From contig NZ_FNWW01000012.1 of NCBI RefSeq assembly GCF_900108515.1, positions 1-64,000 on the forward strand: a DNA stretch of 64,000 nucleotides, written 5' to 3'. This document shows, piece by piece, positions 30,466 to 38,570 of the stretch; within the stretch, counting starts at the first letter, position 1; each line of letters begins with the position of its first letter. The translations under genes and the position numbers were made by a program. Source of the DNA: Halobacillus karajensis (GTDB lineage: Bacteria > Bacillota > Bacilli > Bacillales > Halobacillaceae). Below the pieces are notes generated by a model. The model did not search any database. It was not told the origin of the DNA and saw nothing but the letters and a program-made list of their open reading frames with translations.

Positions 30466-30882
30466 TTAATCGAAGATTACATTTTTTCCTTGTTCACGTA
30501 ACTTTTCTATTGATGTAAGCATATGATTTATTTCTTCATCGGAATGTCTTTCCCATGTCCTTAATTCAGCTATTATGTTCAAAGGCGATTCAGACCTATA
30601 AGATCGTGTGGGGTTTCCAGGAAATTTTTTGTCTGTTAAGTTCGGATCATTTTCAAAATCACCTAATGGTTCTACAATATAAATTCTTTCTTTTGATTTA
30701 GATGTTGCTAATTCAGCCCCCCATTTAGCAGCATCTAATGTTCCAGTGAAATAAATATAGTTAGATTTTTTGTCTTGGTAATTTGATAAATGTTGCGGTT
30801 CTAATAGATCCCCAATTTTTAGTTCTGCTTTAGTTCCATGAAAGAAAGGACCATTATCTAAGACATCTTTTTTGTCATTCAT
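30466..30882 (-). CDS. arr: NAD+-dependent rifampin ADP-ribosyltransferase (Arr)
   Basis: 138 residues, the normal Arr length. Signature: FFHGTKAELKIGDLLEPQHL (substrate/NAD His), then NYIYFTGTLDAAKWGAELA and the IYIVEPLGDFENDPNLTDKK region. The C-terminal half has FPGNPTRSYRSESPLNII. Arr enzymes inactivate rifamycins by ADP-ribosylation of the C23 hydroxyl (established for the family). It is well known as an integron cassette gene. Here it lies opposite in strand to the rest of the array and has a GGTGTGACCG leader. Confidence 0.9.
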   Translation of the reverse strand: MNDKKDVLDNGPFFHGTKAELKIGDLLEPQHLSNYQDKKSNYIYFTGTLDAAKWGAELATSKSKERIYIVEPLGDFENDPNLTDKKFPGNPTRSYRSESPLNIIAELRTWERHSDEEINHMLTSIEKLREQGKNVIFD

Positions 30883-31082
30883 ACGGTCACACCTAAATTT
30901 TTTTAAGATTTGTATATAACCGTATATGGTAGAAGTCGTAAAAAGAGTAGTCTATAAATCATTAATAATTAGGAGTATAATAGAAGTAGAGAGAATGATA
31001 TAGAACGACAATTACCTATTTACATTTTAATAGCAATCAACGCTTTTTTATGACTGCCATATGGTTTGTAAGTTATAGCGCT

Positions 31083-31125
31083 AGCCCAGCTTCTCAATTG
31101 TAAGACTCAGAAATTGGGCTTTTTA
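31083..31125 (+). terminator. Terminator-like hairpin
   Basis: AGCCCA and TTGGGCT close a stem-loop of about 24 nt ending in TTTTTATTTAA. The following TTAAGTATTGGGCAG string recurs after R23 (about 36533-36546), so this may be the distal part of a boundary repeat. Confidence 0.5.
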
Positions 31126-31141
31126 TTTAAGTATTGGGCAG

Positions 31142-31160
31142 TTATCTTGAAGACTCGATT
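31142..31160 (+). repeat. Degenerate boundary repeat, copy R21
   Basis: TTATCTTGAAGACTCGATT retains the head but not the G block. It follows directly on the hairpin at 31083-31125. Confidence 0.4.
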
Positions 31161-31358
31161 TAGAGGTAAATCCCTAATTCTGATCACAAATTCTGTTATG
31201 TAGGTGTTCTTCGAACATGAAGCATAAAAGTATCCACTTGCCAACCCCTCCCACTAGCTTTAAACTCATCGTTGGTACAATGATCATTACGATAATAGCA
31301 GGAGTTTAACTATGTTAATTTTCTCCAAAAAAAACAACCGCAACAACCTGCGATCGCT

Positions 31359-31481
31359 TTACTTCGATCTATTTTTTCTTTTTTCGATTTCCTTTTGAAT
31401 CATCGGTATACCTTTTTCTTTAACCGCTTTTTTCACTTTGGGATTATTCAGTAGTTTTGCAACCTTCGTCAATTTTGACAT
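31359..31481 (-). CDS. small basic protein, unknown
   Basis: 40 residues: MSKLTKVAKLLNNPKVKKAV, then KEKGIPMIQKEIEKRKNRSK. It is highly basic and helical, with a good ribosome-binding site (AGGAGGTAGGAATC) before the ATG. A GC-rich hairpin with eight T follows the stop. It is of a type seen in many Bacillaceae without known role. It is transcribed opposite to the cassette genes. Confidence 0.6.
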   Translation of the reverse strand: MSKLTKVAKLLNNPKVKKAVKEKGIPMIQKEIEKRKNRSK

Positions 31482-31700
31482 GATTCCTACCTCCTATTTC
31501 TCATCACAAGACAAACGTAGATGATTCACTTTTTATTATAAACCATTACCTGTCTGATATAAAACATTTCCCTTAGTCGTTTTTTAGGTAATCCCTTCCT
31601 CCCCATTCTATAAAAAGAGAAATAAACACTTGGAGGGTGTCATCGTTTATTCAGTTAATAATAGTTGCCTTTTCTTTATCTTGAGAATCTGTGCAGGAAA

Positions 31701-31865
31701 ATGGAAAAACACATTGAATATTTTGAAAAGAGGGGTATTTAGAATACAATTATTTTATTTGTATTACTCGGTATGGTGTTGCCATATGCCCGATCATTCC
31801 TTGGAGAACTCGGTGTGGTTTTATCTATTAAAGGGATTAAATTGGAGGGGAGAAAATGGATGTAA
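31701..31865 (+). pseudogene. small membrane protein gene with internal TAG
   Basis: ATG 31701 reads MEKHIEYFEKRGI, then TAG (31740-31742). The same frame continues as a membrane segment (NTIILFVLLGMVLPYARSFL, then GELGVVLSIKGIKLEG) to TAA at 31863-31865, overlapping the DinB start by 10 nt. This looks like a nonsense mutation in a small gene coupled to the DinB gene. Ribosome-binding site GCAGGAAA. Confidence 0.45.
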
Positions 31866-32350
31866 AGACACTTTTGTTAGAACAATGGGCAAGCTGCTTA
31901 GATGAACAAGACTGGTTTCCACCGCTTGAAATAGTCCTAGAGGATATCACTTTTGAACAGGCCATTTGGAAACCAGCTGATGGGACAATGAATTCCATTT
32001 GGGAATTAGTTTGTCATTTACTTTTCTATGAAAAGAGATTTCTAATGCGATTTCTTGGTGAAACAGCGAATGAACCACAGGCAGAAAATAATGAATCTAC
32101 ATTTCGATTACCAACTATGACGTTAGAAAATTGGAAGGAAACAAAACAAGAATACTTTGATGTTCATCGTGAACTTGAAAAAATACTAGCAAAATCAGAA
32201 CATGAGGATTTGTATAGACAGGTCCCAGGAGAAGATAATTCATTAGTGCTTGAACTGAAAAGTTTAGCAATGCACGACGCATATCATATTGGGCAAATTG
32301 TATTCCTTAGTAAAATGCAAGGAGCTTGGCCAGAGAAACGCAGCTTTTAA
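31856..32350 (+). CDS. DinB/DfsB-family protein
   Basis: 164 residues, a four-helix-bundle DinB type. Metal-ligand His residues appear in SIWELVCHLLFYEKRFL (helix 2) and MHDAYHIGQIVFLSKMQG (helix 4, H-x-x-x-H). GGAGGGGAGAAA is a strong ribosome-binding site before ATG 31856. Relatives include bacillithiol-dependent transferases and damage-induced proteins; the substrate is unknown. It is a cassette before R22. Confidence 0.85.
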   Translation: MDVKTLLLEQWASCLDEQDWFPPLEIVLEDITFEQAIWKPADGTMNSIWELVCHLLFYEKRFLMRFLGETANEPQAENNESTFRLPTMTLENWKETKQEYFDVHRELEKILAKSEHEDLYRQVPGEDNSLVLELKSLAMHDAYHIGQIVFLSKMQGAWPEKRSF

Positions 32351-32547
32351 ATAAGATTCATTAGCTTTACAGTTATTCTTTTATTGGGAGCGAGAGTTGG
32401 ACAATGACTATCGCTTATTGTGTAGCTAATATTCAAAGAGTACAAAGTGGCTTTCCAAAAACCAACTGGCTGAAATTGTTATTCAAACGGATAATTAAAC
32501 TACTTGCTAAATAAAAAGCATTTCTTCTTTAACTAAAGGGTGCGTTA

Positions 32548-32570
32548 TATCTCGAAATCGAGTCTTAGTC
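32548..32570 (+). repeat. Dispersed boundary repeat, copy R22 (truncated)
   Basis: TATCTCGAAATCGAGTCTTA. Both arms carry the compensating change (CTCGA/TCGAG), so the palindrome is perfect although the sequence differs from CTTGA/TCAAG. The G block is missing. Confidence 0.75.
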
Positions 32571-32617
32571 TGCCTTTCTAAATGATTGGAGGAGGCAGTG
32601 AACAGACACGGTTGGAG

Positions 32618-32895
32618 GCCAGATTGATTTACGGCCGACCATCATGAACCTTTTAGGTGTGGAAGATGATAATCTTTAATTCGGACAGGATTTGTTTAGT
32701 GAAGACCGACACGAAATGATGATCACCCAGATGGGAACTTTGCCAACGAGGTGTAAATGGAAGCTGTTATGAAGAGAATCAGGTGAAAAAGTAGAAGTCG
32801 GTGCTTGTGCCCCTGGATTTAAGAAAGAAGAGCTAGCCTTATCTGATTCAGTCTTTTATGGTGACCTGTTCGTTCCCTTGATGAAACGAAGTTGA
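32618..32895 (+). pseudogene. LtaS/sulfatase-type gene remnant
   Basis: A broken coding trace reads GQIDLRPTIMNLLGVEDDNL-stop-FGQDLFSEDRHEMMIT, then RCKWKLL and further stops. This is the C-terminal portion seen in lipoteichoic-acid-synthase-like sulfatase-fold proteins (DLRPTLLNLLG...FGxDLLS). No upstream part exists here, so it is a fragment. Confidence 0.6.
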
Positions 32896-32947
32896 TAGAG
32901 AAAAAGCGATGGATCTCTGGTAACGTAAAGGATAAAGAAATTTCACT

Positions 32948-32993
32948 AAAAGTTTGCGGAGAAAGCTACGTTTCTACGCAAACTTTATTTTTT
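32948..32993 (+). terminator. Terminator-like hairpin before the M14 gene
   Basis: AAAAGTTTGCG / CGCAAACTTTA around a loop of about 18 nt, then TTTTTTGG. Confidence 0.65.
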
Positions 32994-33162
32994 GGTTAAA
33001 TGGATGGATGGAGGATCAGGCAAGGTAGATTGGATAGATTAAACGTTTAATTGATTAACGTAGTACAAAAGCACTCCCTTTAAACAGTCAGATCGGTTTA
33101 TACAATTTCTGTTACTTATGGTATAAACTAGTCATTATATCTTATAGACTAGGGGGTACATA

Positions 33163-35565
33163 ATGAAAAAAACATTAATGACTGGTATGGCAGCCATTAC
33201 GATGCTTTCTTCACCTATAACGGTCGCAGCAGAGTCACCTAAATGGCACAATGTCAACGTGAATGAAACAACGCAGGAGGAAGATGAAAGTCTTTTTAAC
33301 AGTGAAAACTATGATTTTTTGAAGTACTCGAAGGTGGAAGACAAACTACGGGAAATTGCTAAACATAGTAAACGGATCACAATGGAAAGTTCGGCAAAAT
33401 CTTCTGGCGGACATGATCTTTATACGGTAACCATTTCCGATCCAACCGTCAAAGGGAAATATGGGTACCAGAAATCGTTACGAAAGAAGATGTTCAAGAA
33501 CCCTGAAAAAGCTCAGACATTTATTGAAAACCACCCTGACTTTAAAGTGCCGGTGATGATTAATGCGTCTATTCATGGCACAGAGTTTGTGGGTTCAGAT
33601 GCTGCGCTACAATTGATTGAGCGTTTTGCGACAGCCAATGATCAGGAAACGAAGGAGCTACTTGAAAATCATATTCTTATTTTTAATGTGGTCGCTAATC
33701 CGGACGGTCGGATTGATGCAACACGTTTTAACAGCAATGGTATTGACTTGAATCGAGATTTTATTACACAGTCTCAAGCAGAAACCAAACATACAGTTGA
33801 GTTGATCAAAGAGTGGAACCCCATGGTCTTTCTTGATTTGCATGGCTATGTGAAAAGCTATGGCGGACCGGATCATCCAGGTTTAATCGAGCCGTGTACA
33901 CCACCGCACAATCCGAACTATGAGTATGATCTATTCTCGAAGTGGGCGCTTGATCAGGCTGAAGCTATGGAAGGAAGCATTGTAGAAAACCGTGCAGATT
34001 ATGAAAATACAAATACAGATGTTTCGGGGGTCGACTATCAATCGATGACAGGTACATATATTCCGCAGCGTGATGATCAAGCAGGCTGGGATGATTATCC
34101 GCCGATTTTTACACCGATGTATGCGATGTACCACGGGGCTTATGGATATACGCTTGAAGCACCTACTAATGATTGGGATGGCGTCCAATGGCATTATGAT
34201 GCGGTTATGGGAGCACTTGAATTTTCCAATGATAACAAAGAACAAATGATCAAAGACCAAATCGAGGTTTTCAAACGAGGCATCCAATTTGATCACCCAT
34301 ACCATACGGAAGGGTTCTTCCCGCAAGCGTATATTTTATCAGGAGATGAAACAGACTCAACGGCAACCGAAAAAGCAGTTGAGCATCTGATGTTCAATGA
34401 TATTGATGTCTCTGAGTCGAAGAAAGCATTCGAATATGACGGTGTCTCGTACCCGGCGGGAACGTATATCGTAGACATGAGCCAGGCGAAAGCTGGACTT
34501 GCGAACACGATGCTGTGGGATGGAGAAGATATTACCGATCTCACACCATCTATGTATGATATCTCTGCCTGGAATTTACCGGAATTGTGGGGCTTTGAAG
34601 CGGTAGAGGTTAAAGCGGACAGCTCCTTTAATGTAAAGACTAGCGATGTGAAGAAAGTAAAAGCCGATGGGGAGTTAACCGGAAACGGTCCATATGTGAT
34701 TCCTAACTCTTCTGTAAAAGCTATTAATCTTGTTAATACTTTGGTGAAGAACGGGTTTAGAGTGACCATGGATGGTAAGCAATTCTATGTGGATGCAAAC
34801 AAGTCGCCTGAATTGAGAAAACTTGTGGAGGCGTCTGGCATTACCGTCAAATCGATCGAGGCTGTTGATGGTGAACCATTAACTTCTCAGAAAGTAACGA
34901 TTCTAAAAGACGGCGGTATGAACAAAGGTCAATCTCACGCAGGCGCACTTATAGCTTTGGAACGATTAGGGTTTGAAGTACAAGAAATCACACCAAGAGA
35001 GCTGGCAGAACAAGGGTTAGGAGATACAGAGGTCTTTTTCTACAGTGGCACGTCAAACTTGATTTCGTATAACAATTCGCCTCCGAACGCTGAATTCGGA
35101 CTCGGAAATGAGGCACAGTATAATGCCTTTAAAGAAAACATCCACTCCTTTGTTGAAGATGGGGGGAAATATATTGCTGTTGGAGCTGGCGCTTCCGATG
35201 CCGCGAAGCAACTGGGGCTAACGGATGTCACCGTTCATAAAGGTGGTTATAATAGTAATGGAATCGTCCGAGTGAATTACGATTCTGTTTCCCTCACTTC
35301 TGGTTATGGAGAAACCGATTATGGTTTCGTTTATCACCCTGTTTGGTATACGGATGTGGAAGGAACAGATGTCCATGCCACTTATAAAGACAGCAGGAAT
35401 TTCTTCATGGCGGGACACTGGGAAGACCGCGCTGATGCCCAAGGGCAGCCGGTCATCATTAAAGAACAGGACCAGGACGTAACGCTTATTGGACTTGAAG
35501 CAGGATTCCGTGATCACACGGATTACTTATTCCGGCTCTTCTCCAACGCCATTTACAACAAATAA
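33163..35565 (+). CDS. secreted M14-family zinc carboxypeptidase, 800 residues
   Basis: A Sec signal peptide (about 1-23, cleavage after TVAAE) is followed by an M14 domain at about 60-390. Zinc ligands are in SIHGTEFVGSDAA (H-x-x-E) and a later His in FLDLHGYVKSYGGP; substrate Arg/Asn are in FNSNGIDLNRDF; the catalytic Glu is probably in YGYTLEAPTND. A long C-terminal part (about 400-800) contains a GATase1-like/beta-sandwich segment seen in this large M14 group. It probably degrades extracellular peptides. It has its own ribosome-binding site (AGGGGG) and terminator. Confidence 0.85.
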   Translation: MKKTLMTGMAAITMLSSPITVAAESPKWHNVNVNETTQEEDESLFNSENYDFLKYSKVEDKLREIAKHSKRITMESSAKSSGGHDLYTVTISDPTVKGKYGYQKSLRKKMFKNPEKAQTFIENHPDFKVPVMINASIHGTEFVGSDAALQLIERFATANDQETKELLENHILIFNVVANPDGRIDATRFNSNGIDLNRDFITQSQAETKHTVELIKEWNPMVFLDLHGYVKSYGGPDHPGLIEPCTPPHNPNYEYDLFSKWALDQAEAMEGSIVENRADYENTNTDVSGVDYQSMTGTYIPQRDDQAGWDDYPPIFTPMYAMYHGAYGYTLEAPTNDWDGVQWHYDAVMGALEFSNDNKEQMIKDQIEVFKRGIQFDHPYHTEGFFPQAYILSGDETDSTATEKAVEHLMFNDIDVSESKKAFEYDGVSYPAGTYIVDMSQAKAGLANTMLWDGEDITDLTPSMYDISAWNLPELWGFEAVEVKADSSFNVKTSDVKKVKADGELTGNGPYVIPNSSVKAINLVNTLVKNGFRVTMDGKQFYVDANKSPELRKLVEASGITVKSIEAVDGEPLTSQKVTILKDGGMNKGQSHAGALIALERLGFEVQEITPRELAEQGLGDTEVFFYSGTSNLISYNNSPPNAEFGLGNEAQYNAFKENIHSFVEDGGKYIAVGAGASDAAKQLGLTDVTVHKGGYNSNGIVRVNYDSVSLTSGYGETDYGFVYHPVWYTDVEGTDVHATYKDSRNFFMAGHWEDRADAQGQPVIIKEQDQDVTLIGLEAGFRDHTDYLFRLFSNAIYNK

Positions 35566-35580
35566 CAATTGGGTATCTTC

Positions 35581-35628
35581 ACCACCTTCAGTCAACCAGG
35601 TTCTGGATGACTGGAGGTGGTGTTTTTT
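35581..35628 (+). terminator. Terminator of the M14 peptidase
   Basis: ACCACCTTCAGTCA pairs with TGACTGGAGGTGGT, followed by GTTTTTTG. Confidence 0.85.
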
Positions 35629-35725
35629 GTGAAAAAAAGTGGGGTAAAAGTGATTTAGAGGTTGACGAGATTTCCTTAGTGTAAATTTGAAATAAAAGTC
35701 GCGGCGTTTATAAAAAAGTTTAATT

Positions 35726-35759
35726 AAAAATCCTGTGTGTTGATAGGCAGGATTTTTTC
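35726..35759 (+). terminator. Isolated hairpin with T run
   Basis: AAAATCCTG / CAGGATTTTTT around TGTGTTGATAGG. No gene directly precedes it. Confidence 0.55.
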
Positions 35760-36175
35760 TTGTTCCATAAACGGGCTAATTGAAATAAAAGAGGTTGCTT
35801 AAAAGCCACTTTTATATACAGCTATCAGGCGCACTTGAGCGTGAGTAAACGTTGATTTATCAACGATAACAAGGATACCTCTATTATCGCTTTGTTCTAA
35901 CAGAGAATTACCAAGGAAAAGAGAGCAAAGAAAGTACTTTTACCCACGTTTGAATTTCAAGCCCGTTCCTTTTATAAAATCGTGGTGTATGAAGTTGGAG
36001 GTAAAATTAAAAATTATCCTCCTGCCAGCAGTTATTATACTATGGTAAAGACACTTATTTAACAGAATTTCTTGATGAATATCTTGGTTTCGGTGGATAT
36101 TAGTTTCCGAAGAGTTGTGTTCTTTCTGACTAAGGGTTTATATAATTTTGCCGATTGGAATAAACTATCTTCATA
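35760..36175. other. Gene-free interval
   Basis: I see no complete gene. A short frame ending TEFLDEYLGFGGY (TAG near 36103) could be the tail of a lost protein. The interval precedes a cassette gene and probably holds decayed material. Confidence 0.4.
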
Positions 36176-36189
36176 AAGGAGTTGGTAGT

Positions 36190-36453
36190 ATGGATATTAA
36201 TGGCAAAATCGTTCGTGGAGAGTTTGATCGTATCAATGACGAATTTGTTTTAAATCAAGTGAAGCACTTTACGACTCAATCCACCCTTAATAAAGAGCAA
36301 TTGGATACAATTTATGATTATTTGAATAATCATAAAGATGAAGGAGATGGTCAAATCCTTACTTTGAATGAACAGATGCTTGTTCGTTTGAGTCAAGAAG
36401 AGTCGAGTCAATTTATAGAGGACTTAAAACAGATTCGTGAATGGTACCAATAA
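36190..36453 (+). CDS. small acidic protein, unknown
   Basis: 87 residues: MDINGKIVRGEFDRINDEFV..., predicted mostly helical (LNKEQLDTIYDYLNNHKDEG; QFIEDLKQIREWYQ). ATG 36190 has AAAGGAG 7 nt upstream. The family is not recognised. It is the last cassette gene, immediately before the last repeat copy. Confidence 0.6.
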   Translation: MDINGKIVRGEFDRINDEFVLNQVKHFTTQSTLNKEQLDTIYDYLNNHKDEGDGQILTLNEQMLVRLSQEESSQFIEDLKQIREWYQ

Positions 36454-36470
36454 ATTCGATAAAGGATAGG

Positions 36471-36536
36471 CATCCTAAAATCAAGTCTTCAAGATAAGGG
36501 GGCGATTATTCAATAAGAATAGTTGTCTTTTCTTAA
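36471..36536 (+). repeat. Dispersed boundary repeat, copy R23 (last copy), with hairpin
   Basis: CATCCTAAAATCAAGTCTTC, spacer, AAGGGGGC, then GGCGATTATTC (36501-36511) pairing with GAATAGTTGTC (36517-36527), TTTTCTTAAG. No further copy is seen to the right edge of the window. Confidence 0.9.
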
Positions 36537-36604
36537 GTATTGGGCAGGGTAATTTGAAGGTGAGATAATAGAGTCTTTTTGAATCATTAATAACCTCTTT
36601 TGGC

Positions 36605-36655
36605 AAAATAATTTAAAGAAGCTTCAGCCGTGCTGAAGCTTCTTTAAATTATTTT
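36605..36655 (-). terminator. Perfect 24-bp hairpin, terminator of the minus-strand gene
   Basis: Positions 36605-36628 and 36632-36655 are exact inverted complements around the loop CGT. The core is AAGAAGCTTCAGC, flanked by A/T runs that would serve termination in both directions. It overlaps the 3' end of the 36649-37283 pseudogene. Confidence 0.85.
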
Positions 36656-37283
36656 TTAAATTTCTCTGGAAATTGTTTTACAATTCCCTCCGAGATTACA
36701 TCGACATTAAATTATATGGGTGACCCCTTCATCAATCGCAACGATTCTTGCATCCCAATCTTTTTCTAAGCTTGCTGTTAAGTCATCTGTTACCAATTCT
36801 AAATGCTTATCCAACAACTTTTTTAATTCCTCATTTTTTAAATTAGGGTTGGCCCTACTAAGGAACGCTACTATATCATCAGTTACATTCTTGGTTTAGC
36901 TGATGAACCATATCTTCCTTACCATTTTTAGCGGCATCTACAATCTTGCCAGCCATACCAATATGCTCCTTAAGCAAATCTGCAAGTTTACTTCCTGCGT
37001 CCTCTCCGTATATCGACTTCACAGTATTACCGATATCTTCCTGATTTTTCAGAAGCCTTGATAGCACTTGCTTGTGATCCTCCGCACCTGCTGTTGTTGC
37101 ACTTGTATTATAATTACTTGTCCATAATACATGATCAAACCAAAGTCTCCTGAATTCATTTTCGAATTTCACCTCTGATTGACTAATACTTTGTTCCTCT
37201 GTGTTCCCATTTGCACTAATTGGACCAGGTAGCATGGTTAGCAGAAATAACAAAGGTAACATCATAAACCCTAATTTCTTCAT
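36649..37283 (-). pseudogene. secreted protein of the LWxDHVxWTR family (often labelled glycosyltransferase), two frameshifts
   Basis: A signal peptide (MKKLGFMMLPLLFLLTMLPG) and then EFRRLWFDHVLWTSNYN, LLKNQEDIGNTVKSIYGEDA and LADLLKEHIGMAGKIVDAAK. This matches a common secreted Bacillus family of unknown function that databases often mislabel. After HQLNQE the frame shifts (VTDDIVAFLSRANPNLKNEE ... DWDARIVAIDEGVTHI). It shifts again near 36709 to the expected end (ISEGIVKQFPEKFKK, stop 36649-36651). Two indels inactivate it unless they are sequencing errors. Confidence 0.7.
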
Positions 37284-37494
37284 CAAACCTGCTCCTTCCA
37301 AATAAAAGCACCTTCATATTATTGCTATAGGGAATTTTTTCATTCCTCAAGATTTGAAGGCCACACTTGCGTTTGGGAACATCCTTTAAAAACAACGTTC
37401 CTTTTTGTTATGAGATAACATCAAGCTTTCCTTACAGTATAAAAATTGCGGTACTAGCAAATATATAAAGACAGGATTATAAGGAGTGCTTAGT

Positions 37495-38058
37495 ATGGAT
37501 CAATCGCAACTTTATATTAAAATTTATGAAACGAAAGAGCGCCTTAGCAAATTGACAGATGAATACTGGAGTTTATACTCCGGTCTCGAGACATGGTATT
37601 TTTGGTTTAATATTGCAAGTGTGCTCATATCTTTTATTATTCTCTATTTAAAAATAGATAAAAATAGGTTATTTGAAATCAGTTTTTTTGGTTATACAGC
37701 ACATATATTATGGTCTAATGTAGACAGCGTTTTATCTCATAACAATTATCTAATCCATCCCCATCCTATTAGCTCCTTGACCCCGACGGGTATTACAGTT
37801 ACAGCTGTTTTGTTTCCCGTTACTTTTATGCTGGTATATCAGTATTGTACAAATAAGGAGAAAAACTTTTATGTTTACACGATTATTGTATCCCTCATAT
37901 TTGGATATGGATTCGGCGGTTTATCAAGCTTTTTGGAGTTATTGAAAATGCACAAAGGTATGACCTTAACCTATCTAGTTTTTATTGATATTGCGGTTGC
38001 TTTCCTTTCGCTATGGATGACAAGACTTTTCCTTATGTTCAAAAATAGGCATCACTAA
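37495..38058 (+). CDS. CBO0543-family membrane protein
   Basis: 187 residues, about five TM helices after an N-terminal polar helix (IKIYETKERLSKLTDEYW). The layout and motifs (FFGYTAHILWSNVDSVLSH; the middle HPISSLTP; a late FLELLKMHKGMTLTYLV) fit the CBO0543 family of spore-formers, whose role is unknown. ATG 37495 has AAGGAG 9 nt upstream. Confidence 0.7.
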   Translation: MDQSQLYIKIYETKERLSKLTDEYWSLYSGLETWYFWFNIASVLISFIILYLKIDKNRLFEISFFGYTAHILWSNVDSVLSHNNYLIHPHPISSLTPTGITVTAVLFPVTFMLVYQYCTNKEKNFYVYTIIVSLIFGYGFGGLSSFLELLKMHKGMTLTYLVFIDIAVAFLSLWMTRLFLMFKNRHH

Positions 38059-38121
38059 TTTATAGAGCTGTTCTCGTAAAAAACGTTCTACATACATGAT
38101 CCATATAAGGAAATCGAGCAT

Positions 38122-38156
38122 ACAAACGATGGATATAGAAGCTATCGTTTGTTTCT
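38122..38156 (+). terminator. Weak terminator after the CBO0543-family gene
   Basis: ACAAACGAT pairs with ATCGTTTGT around a 13-nt loop, followed by TTCTGC (poor T run). Confidence 0.45.
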
Positions 38157-38274
38157 GCTTGTTTAGGAGAGAACAATTTTCAACCGGACGTAGTGGACAC
38201 TTTCCATTGCTTCTTCATAGAGAAATTATATAACCGAAATTCCAGAGAATAAGTTTTCGCACCCTACTTATTAT

Positions 38275-38312
38275 AAGGTCAGCCAGTTATGATTAAACTG
38301 GCTGACCTTTTT
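38275..38312 (+). terminator. Strong bidirectional terminator
   Basis: AAGGTCAGCCAGTT and AACTGGCTGACCTT form a perfect 14-bp stem, then TTTTAAA. Confidence 0.75.
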
Positions 38313-38480
38313 AAATAGGTTCTATGCTTGAAGTGGCTGGCTAGAGTTATTTTTATAGGAGTATAGTTTTATTTTTACAGGTTATCTAGCACCAAACTTC
38401 ATGTTGACAGCGTTTGCGAAGTAGGATGGATAGAGTCAATCTAGTTCCACCTCCGACTATAGTTTACCTCTTAATGAAGT

Positions 38481-38510
38481 TTGACGGTAAGCGCTTAGAT
38501 AGGATAGCTT
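38481..38510 (+). promoter_or_regulatory. Promoter with overlapping cre-like site before the levan locus
   Basis: TTGACG (38481-38486), 18 nt, TAGCTT (38505-38510). Between them GGTAAGCGCTTAGA (38486-38499) resembles the strong cre form TGTAAGCGCTTACA with two changes, and its core TAAGCGCTTA is a perfect palindrome. CcpA repression of the sensor/levan genes is a reasonable inference. Confidence 0.55.
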
Positions 38511-38570
38511 AGGAATTTGCAGAACAAAATTAGATGGCCTCCATCCCTGAATCAGAAAGGGGAATTTTTA

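Noticed and set aside
32618-32895. Functional lipoteichoic acid synthase
   Set aside because: Only a short C-terminal-like segment with internal stops is present.
789-36536. Canonical integron attC sites
   Set aside because: The repeats lack the R' and R'' boxes (GTTRRRY/RYYYAAC) and a tyrosine integrase gene is absent from the window. The array is only cassette-like in layout.
789-36536. CRISPR array
   Set aside because: Repeat copies are hundreds to thousands of bases apart with genes between them, and no cas gene is present.
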